A DNA stretch of 64,000 bases from Aquimarina latercula DSM 2041 (GTDB lineage Bacteria > Bacteroidota > Bacteroidia > Flavobacteriales > Flavobacteriaceae), in contig NZ_AUMK01000016.1 of NCBI RefSeq assembly GCF_000430645.1, positions 46,719 through 110,718 on the forward strand. The letters run 5' to 3'. Position 1 is the first letter of the stretch; each line of letters begins with the position of its first letter. This document shows positions 9,001-15,415 of this stretch, piece by piece. The translations under genes were made by a program, and so were the position numbers. Below the pieces are notes generated by a model. It made no database searches. It was given only the letters and a program-made list of their open reading frames with translations, and had not been told where the DNA came from.

Positions 9001-10075
9001 CTCTTTGGAGAATTCCGTATTCTTGAAGCTTATCAAATATTGCTACCCCAAATGGTACTAAACCTATAAGACCTCTTATCAGATTTGTTGGTGTTGGCTC
9101 TACGCGCTGTCCTCGCAAGGGGTCGTATTGTATAATTACAGTGAACAATAAGTATCCTGGAATATTACGAGCATTATCAAGAATCCAATCCGGTATATAA
9201 TCTAAGATTGATCTTTGAATCATCTTGGGAGCTGATATAACCTCTACTGGCTTTTTCCTAATTGTAGAAGCTCCTTGCTGTACCGTATGGGTTAATTCAT
9301 GAGCTAATAAATGTTTCCCTGAATTGGAAGAGGTGTCAAATTTTCCTTCATTAAAATAAATATCATTTCCATGCGTAAATGCCTGAGCTCCCATATCCTG
9401 ACTCATTTGTTTGGCATTTGAATCTGTATGAACTCTTACATTACTAAAATCCGTACCAAAACCAGATTCCATTTGTACCTTAGTTTCTTTAGGTAATGGT
9501 GAACCTCCTCCCTTAGAACTGTTTAAACGAGATTCTATAGATGTATTTGTATTCGGAATTTCATTTGACTTCCTCTGAACTGTTTGAAGAGTTGATATCT
9601 GTTCTTCTTCCTCTTCTTTCTCCTGAACTTCTTCTTCCTTTTTTTGTATATCAGAAGTTATCTTACTACTATCTTTTTTTTCTTGAATTGTAGTTTCTGG
9701 AATAATTTCTTGCTGTTGTACTTCTTCCTCTGGTTTTTTTTGTACCTCTTCTTGTTCTTCTTTTTGTTGGATTGATTGATCTTCTGTTTGTCTTTGAACC
9801 AACTGACTTATGCGCTCTACTTTTGGTTTTTGCTGAAACTCTTCTTCATTTTGTTTTTGAACACGCGGAACTGGGCTAAAAAAAGAATTGCCTTGTTCAT
9901 TCCCTTTAGCTACAATAGTATCTGCAACCCTATCTGCCTCTACTTCATACTTATCATTAGGTTTACCAACGGTAAGTTTAGGCTGTACGAAAGCATCCTC
10001 ATTCTTATCTTTCTGAAATAAGGAAGAATTGCCTGATTTAGCACTTGCTGTATTTGGCGATGCAGATCGAAACAT
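6011..10075 (-). CDS. 1354-aa DUF4157 eCIS effector with helical repeats and nuclease-like C-terminus
   Basis: The N-terminus shares FVQPKLTVGKPNDKYEVEAD (residues 29-48) with the 506-aa effector of this cluster. A charged Gln/Glu-rich linker with VQKK/VQRK motifs follows (70-170), then a DUF4157 domain (about 180-270) with the zincin motif HELTH at 259-263. DUF4157 is a hallmark of eCIS cargo. Residues 300-720 hold three copies of a roughly 135-residue amphipathic repeat, each keyed by a DPL/DPF motif (residues 318, 451 and 589); further helices run to about 1000. The tail (1140-1260) contains KMHLLTEQLGGPAVDTNLTP with a following Asn and Glu, resembling non-specific DNA/RNA endonuclease-type toxin domains. 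The nuclease reading is tentative. Confidence 0.8.
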   Translation of the reverse strand: MFRSASPNTASAKSGNSSLFQKDKNEDAFVQPKLTVGKPNDKYEVEADRVADTIVAKGNEQGNSFFSPVPRVQKQNEEEFQQKPKVERISQLVQRQTEDQSIQQKEEQEEVQKKPEEEVQQQEIIPETTIQEKKDSSKITSDIQKKEEEVQEKEEEEEQISTLQTVQRKSNEIPNTNTSIESRLNSSKGGGSPLPKETKVQMESGFGTDFSNVRVHTDSNAKQMSQDMGAQAFTHGNDIYFNEGKFDTSSNSGKHLLAHELTHTVQQGASTIRKKPVEVISAPKMIQRSILDYIPDWILDNARNIPGYLLFTVIIQYDPLRGQRVEPTPTNLIRGLIGLVPFGVAIFDKLQEYGILQRVFDWVTGRLSELNLTTQGLLDLVQETWENNAATSFISGLREEFNDLVDRITVFASSLVNQIIDWIKEALIDVAEPILEENRAWSLIKKIIHYDPLRDEEVTATTVEILEDFLMLIGKETELEQMRERGTLQETADWLDTQVGTFMALLGELRGLINAAWEAIRPANLTEIATNLTAMSGRVTGFLERVWAFALTVAIEVLKLIKKALLSWLSSVANETRGFSLIKVIIGKDPFTDEHVPRTVPNLIRGFMSLMEGGEAQYAQMEETGAIARIVGEIQAAVDTLNMTPQSIVQLFVDLWNSFSIDDLLNPIDAFVRIIDQFGEPISRLIAFVAEIVRIVIVAILEIMNFPFELIGNIITRSLQAMEDIKRDPIGFLKNILRAIKEGFVKFFDNIVTHLINGVMGWLMRELRDAGIPELTDFSLQGVISWVLEVLGLSMERIWEKLAEHPRIGPERVARIRGAINTLEGIWTFIKDVQERGIAAIWDKIQEQLSNLWNIVIDAVKNFVMTRIITQITTRLLSMLDPTGIMAVVNGAMAFFSAVQSFIQYLREMLEVINSFVNGVADIAQGNVATAADYLERTMGQSMPVVIGFLANQVGLGGIGARIAEIIGSVRALIDEALTWLVNKAVDTGMALLDRVMGRSGNQEEDLDEQYDPEKADQIRAGFNTVAQEEQNLITEGNISREEAEQVAALVRANHPVFTRFEVIDGGDSWNYLYAASPENTLDTQTGKEEDNRPDPPALVKPGFSNGSKASGFKIEYLKTGRTSGGSAANTYNGATLPGWNELVVAGLTTGTVWVKMHLLTEQLGGPAVDTNLTPARSTLNTHYYRAIEQHAISAVGSGHVIWYDLDISYHGGTNNDYISYIKMEWGPYNYENNAWQEKERGFVINGRAIGGKEEQSPAVPDINAVMNINDEVNTGRIKIQGVSSMLDRPFAEFVQRVRSSLPHGFRSKNHLENSLNTAYQNRTTEISDFANKVTSFKNAHTSGAYTFGTKVGR

Positions 10076-10102
10076 ATTTTATAAAAATGTTTTATCTAAA
10101 TT

Positions 10103-10753
10103 TTAATTATTACTTCTCCGATATTTTTGCAACGTTTTTTTTGCAACTACTTTTTTTACGGCCTCTAGATCTCTAGAAACTGTGATACTTTTTAATTGGT
10201 TTTGAAGAGTCCCTTTATCTACCTCTTCTATATTTATGTTTTGAATTTCTGCTAGGTTTTTCAACTGAACTGCTTTGACCGCTGTTTTCGTTCGTATACT
10301 ATCATCAGTATTCGAACCAGTTGCCCGCTCTTCTGCATTTTCTTCTTCTTGCTTTTGAATAGCTTTATCTGCATATTTAATCGCTTCCTCTGATTTACCT
10401 AATAATAATTTAGCTTCACTTATTTTTATTATATCCTCTGGTGTTTTTGCTCTTTTTTGAAGCTTTTCTGTTACCTCCGAAAGCCTCTGTTTTGCTAATG
10501 AATCTTTAGGGTTACTAATTACTTCATCATGATACTTGGTAAAAGCTATTTTATCTTTGGAGATACTAAATTCTTGTATACTTGGATATCCAATCATTAG
10601 AATTGGAATTAGAAAAAAGAACAATAATTTCTTTATTTCTTCTTTCTTTACAATATAATAGACTAATCCAGCACTAAGTATCAAAAACAATAGTACCCCT
10701 AAACCTAATAACACTAGTTCATATAAGTGTAAATCATTCATCAACTCCTTCAT
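10103..10753 (-). CDS. Small membrane protein with TPR-like tail, between two effectors
   Basis: This 216-aa protein has two adjacent transmembrane segments (about residues 13-35 and 42-60). A soluble region follows, rich in Lys/Glu and predicted helical, including a TPR-like stretch (AKLLLGKSEEAIKYADKAI, about residues 110-130). I recognise no family. It is co-directional with the effectors on both sides, with gaps of about 27 and 36 bases. Possible roles are immunity, effector loading, or membrane anchoring or release of particles; none is shown by the sequence. Confidence 0.7.
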   Translation of the reverse strand: MKELMNDLHLYELVLLGLGVLLFLILSAGLVYYIVKKEEIKKLLFFFLIPILMIGYPSIQEFSISKDKIAFTKYHDEVISNPKDSLAKQRLSEVTEKLQKRAKTPEDIIKISEAKLLLGKSEEAIKYADKAIQKQEEENAEERATGSNTDDSIRTKTAVKAVQLKNLAEIQNINIEEVDKGTLQNQLKSITVSRDLEAVKKVVAKKTLQKYRRSNN

Positions 10754-10789
10754 AATTTCTATATTAAATTAATTAGACATTTATCTCTT

Positions 10790-12310
10790 TTACTTCATTA
10801 TATTCATAAATTCCCAAAAATCGAGTTTATTGAGTTTTCCCGAATTAATATTATGCGTAAGCGTCGATAGCTGCTCCTCATTGGTTTTTACGAGGTTGCT
10901 ATCTGATTGTGCGGCGTTATACGTAGGGTGACCTCCTCCTCTCCACATCATATTATCATTATTCATATTATGATGTAGTTCTTTAATAATTTTTCCTACA
11001 AGATTTGATTCTTCTCCTTTTTCTATCAGGTGCTTAAGCCCAGAAGTATGACCTACTTCGTGCGGAATTGTATTCATATCAGCTCCGGATATCATTCCGG
11101 GAGTATGTTTTTCATTAAGATATACTAAAGTCCCATAAAAAGGCCCACTTCCATAAGTCCCATTGACCTTGGGATGAGAATCATCTAATACAACAAATAA
11201 ATGTTCTTTTGTAAATTGAAGATCCATCAATTTATTAATTACCCTAACATTGGCCGTAGTTTTGATATCGTATTCAAATTCTAATCCGAACATGCTTTTG
11301 GTCATACTACCTTTAAAACTATTCTCTATCTGTGTTTTTGCCGCATTTGCTAATCCAGATGCATTTAATGTTGCATTGCTACTTTTATTAAGTACCGCTC
11401 CTTTAAAATCCAAATCGATATCCACCTTTACCTTTTTGCTACTTACTACATTGTGTTTTTGAGATTTTTTCCAATGTTTTTGTACATTCTTTTTTATTTT
11501 ACCTTTTTGTTGAATGGTATGCGTAAGCTCATGAGCAAGTAAATGTTTCCCTCTTTTAGAATTTGGATTGAACTTACCATCATTAAAATAGATATCATTA
11601 CCGTGTGTAAAAGCTTGTGCTCCCAGAGCTTCGCTCAATTTAACGGCCTCTGTATCTGTATGTATGTTTACAGCACTAAAATCAGCCCCAAAGCCTGACT
11701 CCATTTCTGTTTTCACCTCTCTTGAGAGCTTTACTCCTTTACCTTTTCTACTTTTTAATCTTGATTCTATATTGGTATTCCCATTTTCATTCGTTCCTTT
11801 TTTTTGCACTTTTTCTTCTTCCTTGGCTTGGACAGGTTCCTCTTCTTCCTTTTTCTGAACAGGTTCCTCTTCTTCCATCTTCTGTACTGCTTCCTCTTCT
11901 TCTTGTTTCTGAACGGGCTCTTCTTCCTCCATAGCTTGCACGGGTTCCTCTTCTTCTTGTTTCTGAACAGGTTCTTCTTCCTCCATAGCTTGCACAGGTT
12001 TCTCTTCTTCTTGTTTCTGAACAGGCTCTTCTTCTTCCATCTTCTGTACTGGTTCCTCTTCTTCTTTTCTTCTTACTTGTCCTTCTCCTCTATCTTTAAA
12101 CATACTGGCTTGCACCTTATCTTCTTCCGTAGCCTCTTTTTTCTGGACAGCACTTCCTGCATCATTAGTTTTATTCACTACCTGATCGGCCATTTGATCT
12201 GCTTCTACCTCATGCTTATCGCCTGGTTTTCCAACTTTGAGTTTTGGTTGAATGAAAGGCTTTTCATGCTGCTGTTTGGGGCTCGATTTTCTTCTCTTTT
12301 GTAACCTCAT
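10790..12310 (-). CDS. DUF4157 eCIS effector with C-terminal metzincin-type protease domain
   Basis: The 506-aa protein starts with the shared leader FIQPKLKVGKPGDKHEVEAD (residues 19-38). About ten 9-residue EEEEPVQKQ-like repeats follow (82-171), then a DUF4157 domain (about 180-270) with HELTH at 260-264. The C-terminal third has a second metal site: HEVGHTSGLKH at 417-427, an exact HExxHxxGxxH metzincin signature, followed by a candidate Met-turn (NMMW, about 453-456). It is therefore a probable secreted zinc protease toxin loaded into the eCIS. The target is unknown. No dedicated immunity gene is evident beside it, unless the downstream membrane protein serves. Confidence 0.85.
   Translation of the reverse strand: MRLQKRRKSSPKQQHEKPFIQPKLKVGKPGDKHEVEADQMADQVVNKTNDAGSAVQKKEATEEDKVQASMFKDRGEGQVRRKEEEEPVQKMEEEEPVQKQEEEKPVQAMEEEEPVQKQEEEEPVQAMEEEEPVQKQEEEEAVQKMEEEEPVQKKEEEEPVQAKEEEKVQKKGTNENGNTNIESRLKSRKGKGVKLSREVKTEMESGFGADFSAVNIHTDTEAVKLSEALGAQAFTHGNDIYFNDGKFNPNSKRGKHLLAHELTHTIQQKGKIKKNVQKHWKKSQKHNVVSSKKVKVDIDLDFKGAVLNKSSNATLNASGLANAAKTQIENSFKGSMTKSMFGLEFEYDIKTTANVRVINKLMDLQFTKEHLFVVLDDSHPKVNGTYGSGPFYGTLVYLNEKHTPGMISGADMNTIPHEVGHTSGLKHLIEKGEESNLVGKIIKELHHNMNNDNMMWRGGGHPTYNAAQSDSNLVKTNEEQLSTLTHNINSGKLNKLDFWEFMNIMK
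11798..12067 (-). repeat. About ten tandem 27-bp repeats encoding EEEEPVQK(M/Q) units
   Basis: Within the 506-aa effector gene, residues 82-171 are about ten near-identical 9-residue units of the type EEEEPVQKM, EEEEPVQKQ or EEEEPVQAM. The nucleotide units are also nearly identical, alternating between two subtypes, so copy number could change by slippage or recombination without a frameshift. Confidence 0.9.
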
Positions 12311-12348
12311 AATACTGTTTTTTAAGTTCAGATATTACCGAATAGTGT

Positions 12349-13215
12349 TTACGCCACCTTGCTATTGGAGTGCTTTTTTTGAATTACTTTTTGTTTTTCT
12401 AATGCTGTTTTCACCTGACTATACCAGTACGGAAAGATCTTAAACAACCTGTATTCTATCTCTTCTATAATATGTTTCTTATACTTGGTTACTCCAAAAA
12501 GATGGCTATATCCGATCTTTTCAGCTTGTTTAGAATGTTCTGCAATACTTCTTCCGTTAAGCAGCAATGATGGTTTTGTGTTTTCATGATCCAATAAGCA
12601 AGCAAGCGTATATTGTTCTATTAAAATAACAGGTTCGTATCCTTTACGCTTTAAAGGTTTAAATTGCTCTCTAACATTCTTGTATACTTCTTCTATATCG
12701 TAATATGCATGGACAAATTTGTTACACAATGAAAGGTCATTAAAACCTAGTACCCCGCAACTAAAAGAATATCCAAGGTCATTATTCCAAAATGGTTGAT
12801 CCATAACGAATTGATTAAAAAATTCAACCTGCTTTTTATAATGTATGCCATATCCTCCTTCCTTTCTTTCTAATAATACTTTATCAAAGTTGAAGTTTAT
12901 TTTACTTTTGATAAACACATCTGTATCTAGATGAACAAAGGGTTTATTCTGCAGTTGAATGGCTTTTATTTTTGATGCAGACCATAAATCTTTATCATGG
13001 AAAAAAGGGAGTTTTGTTACACGACATGGCAACATATATAAAAACCTATAAGCATTCTCATCTACATATAATTCTACATCTTTATACCATAAATGACAAT
13101 ATAATATACTCAGAGCAGTCATATAGATCGTTTCTTTAAACCTATTTCCCATGTTCCATCTATTCTGTACAATAGGAGCGGTGTTTAAACTGAATATTAT
13201 CCGTGGTTCAATCAT
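12349..13215 (-). CDS. GT-A-like DxD protein (DUF6734-like), putative glycosyltransferase
   Basis: This 288-aa protein has the look of a GT-A fold sugar transferase. It begins with IIFSLNTAP, has DLWSASKIKAIQLQNKPFVHLDTDVF with a D97-x-D99 metal/nucleotide-sugar motif, and later FSCGVLGF and IEQYTLACLL. It resembles the DUF6734 group, though that assignment is from memory. There is no signal peptide or transmembrane segment. It starts 3 bases after the nucleotidyltransferase-like gene and sits between the tape-measure gene and the effectors, a position usually reserved for cargo or accessory genes. It could be a glycosylating toxin or could modify the particle or an effector. Confidence 0.65.
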   Translation of the reverse strand: MIEPRIIFSLNTAPIVQNRWNMGNRFKETIYMTALSILYCHLWYKDVELYVDENAYRFLYMLPCRVTKLPFFHDKDLWSASKIKAIQLQNKPFVHLDTDVFIKSKINFNFDKVLLERKEGGYGIHYKKQVEFFNQFVMDQPFWNNDLGYSFSCGVLGFNDLSLCNKFVHAYYDIEEVYKNVREQFKPLKRKGYEPVILIEQYTLACLLDHENTKPSLLLNGRSIAEHSKQAEKIGYSHLFGVTKYKKHIIEEIEYRLFKIFPYWYSQVKTALEKQKVIQKKHSNSKVA

Positions 13216-13218
13216 AAG

Positions 13219-13797
13219 TTACTTTGTTAACCGCTTTAGTAATCCTTTTTCTTTTAAGTAGCGAACATTATTATACAATGAGGCTTTTTTACTATGTTTA
13301 TAAAGTCTTCTCCATTCGTAATTTGCCCCCATTGTATCCGAAGTTAGTAAAGGGATATGATCATTATGAAATTTCATCATTTCATCAAAAGAAGTATGAA
13401 GAACTTTGGTTCCAAGTAAGTAAGACTCCTGTAATCTCATCTTAGAAAAATTTCGTTTAAAAAAGTCAATATGAACTCTCTTTTTATTTATAAAAATTTC
13501 AGAAACCAGCACTTCTCTGGATTCATTTATATTATAAAAATTAATCCCATGTCGTCTTAGATTGTACTTCTCAATAACAGGTGTCAAATCCTTTTCATCT
13601 TGGTAAATTATGTCCAAATCGTGAACTGGCATTTCATAATAAGATCTTAGGTTTATATAATCCGCAACACCTCCTACAAAAGCAATCTTTGAACTATCTA
13701 ATAATTGAAAAATTTTCTCAAATACAGCTTGTTGTTCTAAATAGATATTGGCTCTATCTTCTTCTTCATATGATATGTTTTCTATCGCTAATTCCAT
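13219..13797 (-). CDS. Nucleotidyltransferase-fold protein in eCIS accessory region
   Basis: This 192-aa protein carries the three-part signature of the minimal nucleotidyltransferase superfamily: a GG pair at residues 42-43 (AFVGGVADYINLR), the hDhDh strand HDLDIIY with D60 and D62, and a third acidic strand HIDFF with D111. A basic C-terminal helical part follows (NYEWRRLYKHSKKASLYNNVRYLK). Such proteins transfer nucleotides to proteins, RNA or small molecules, and some are toxins. It lies 10 bases downstream of the tape-measure gene and 3 bases upstream of the GT-like gene, so it is part of the operon. The substrate is unknown. Confidence 0.65.
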   Translation of the reverse strand: MELAIENISYEEEDRANIYLEQQAVFEKIFQLLDSSKIAFVGGVADYINLRSYYEMPVHDLDIIYQDEKDLTPVIEKYNLRRHGINFYNINESREVLVSEIFINKKRVHIDFFKRNFSKMRLQESYLLGTKVLHTSFDEMMKFHNDHIPLLTSDTMGANYEWRRLYKHSKKASLYNNVRYLKEKGLLKRLTK

Positions 13798-13807
13798 AAA
13801 TTATATT

Positions 13808-15415
13808 TTACCAATCCACAAAAATGATTTTATTTTTCCAAGGCAGTTTTATCATTGATATATTCCACGGAATCTTATCTATGAGTATATCTTGAGTTTT
13901 TCTTTCTAAAATAATTCGGAGACGGCTTTCTGTATGCATTAACTTTCCAGAACGTTGTAGAAATTCGTTTCTTAACAAGTCATTAGAAGAGTTTTTTATT
14001 ACCTCCCAATGCCCTATCAGTGCCGTTAGCATTTGATCTGCATGATTTTTCACTTTAGGCTCAAGTGGTACAAAACGATTGATTGGATATTTTGAAGGAA
14101 GATTACATAGAAATTTTTCGAACACCATATTATTTTCAAGCTGTTGTTCCTTTCCTGTAGCAAGATAGTGCAGTATATGCACTGCTTTTTCTTTATCTAA
14201 AAATTCATTATGATCATTGATTACCTCACAACTCTTAAAAAGTTGACTCAAAAACGGATGCACAAGTACAAGACCGGCATGGTTTACATATACGTCTTCG
14301 AAATCTTCAGGAATTTCAAGACTGTCATCCATATTGTAATCTTTTTCTTCTGATTTTATAGGATTAAAATGAGTAGTATCTAGTTTGTCTTCATTTCCTT
14401 TTTGTATCTTTTTATAAGGTATTGATGTTATCTCATCTTTCTGGATGTTTTCCTCTATTGAACTTTCCCTATCCGTATGTTTATGTTTCTCACTAGATTG
14501 AGCTATATTGTCTTGATAAGAACCTAATACTTGGGATATTTTCTTAATTTCTTTTGGTAAATTCTGGATTATTGTTAGTGCTGGTGTTGTCGTAAGTAAT
14601 TCAAGAAAATAGGTGCTTACATACCTTTTATTTTTACTTATTTCCCATTTTGTAATTTCTAATACTAATTGGGTGAACTTATTTGAAATTTTTAACGTAT
14701 CAACCTCTTCTATAAGTACATCGAATACAATATCCCAAATAAAAAACCTTTCTTTTAGCGTAAACTTTTTGCCATCAATACTTCCTTTTAAAATTAGCTC
14801 TTTAACCATATCTGGCTTCTGTGATGCTTCTTTTTCGCATTGATTGTCTGTTATAAAATGATTAAAAATCTTTTGAATTTCATCATCCGTAAACTGTAAA
14901 ATCAGCCTTTTTCGCGAAAGAGGATTTTGAATAACTGTTGACAGTTTTTTAAACCTACGTTCATCTTTAAATATGGATAAATTTTCACTAAAATTTAATA
15001 ACTCATCAGATGTATTAAACCAGCTATGGGTACCATTTTCTAAAAAATGAAGGAATTTTTCGAATCTTCTTTCTTCTCTTTTTAATAATCTTAAAGTATG
15101 CTTTTTATTAGCTTTAAACGGTTTTTCTCCTCTTAGTTTATATATTTTTTTTGTAATCTGATGAGCAATATCTTCTTCTAATCCTTTCAGGTTTTGACTA
15201 GGTTTTATCTCAAGTTCTACATCTAGTCGCTCTAGCTGTGTAAAATGATCAGGATCTTTATTCCCTAAATCATCAAAGGAGATAAGTAGACGTGGTAGCA
15301 CATACTCTTTAATAAATAGGTCAATATTATCCTTGAAGTAATATGCTCTTTTATTAGAACTAGTACTTACTTCAATAAAAACTTTATTAATAATATGTTT
15401 TTTAGCTACGTCCAC
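13808..15415 (-). CDS. eCIS tape-measure-type protein (Afp14-like)
   Basis: This 535-aa protein begins HIINKVFIEVSTSSNKRAY, followed by LPRLLISFDDLGNKDPDHFTQLERLDVELEI; this N-terminal form is typical of contractile injection system tape-measure proteins of Bacteroidota. The C-terminal half carries DVYVNHAGLVLVHPFLSQLF, KAVHILHYLATGKEQQLENNMVFEKFLCNLP and a conserved terminal SMIKLPWKNKIIFVDW. Such proteins set the length of the tube and sheath. Its start overlaps the end of the preceding 1155-aa gene by 14 bases, indicating translational coupling. Confidence 0.75.
   Translation of the reverse strand: MDVAKKHIINKVFIEVSTSSNKRAYYFKDNIDLFIKEYVLPRLLISFDDLGNKDPDHFTQLERLDVELEIKPSQNLKGLEEDIAHQITKKIYKLRGEKPFKANKKHTLRLLKREERRFEKFLHFLENGTHSWFNTSDELLNFSENLSIFKDERRFKKLSTVIQNPLSRKRLILQFTDDEIQKIFNHFITDNQCEKEASQKPDMVKELILKGSIDGKKFTLKERFFIWDIVFDVLIEEVDTLKISNKFTQLVLEITKWEISKNKRYVSTYFLELLTTTPALTIIQNLPKEIKKISQVLGSYQDNIAQSSEKHKHTDRESSIEENIQKDEITSIPYKKIQKGNEDKLDTTHFNPIKSEEKDYNMDDSLEIPEDFEDVYVNHAGLVLVHPFLSQLFKSCEVINDHNEFLDKEKAVHILHYLATGKEQQLENNMVFEKFLCNLPSKYPINRFVPLEPKVKNHADQMLTALIGHWEVIKNSSNDLLRNEFLQRSGKLMHTESRLRIILERKTQDILIDKIPWNISMIKLPWKNKIIFVDW

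Noticed and set aside
11798..12067. CRISPR-like array
   Set aside because: The repeats are contiguous 27-bp units with no unique spacers and encode an in-frame peptide repeat.
11804..12304. Antisense Phe/Leu-rich frame opposite the effector repeats
   Set aside because: It is the mirror image of the Glu/Gln-rich repeat codons and has no signal or family features.
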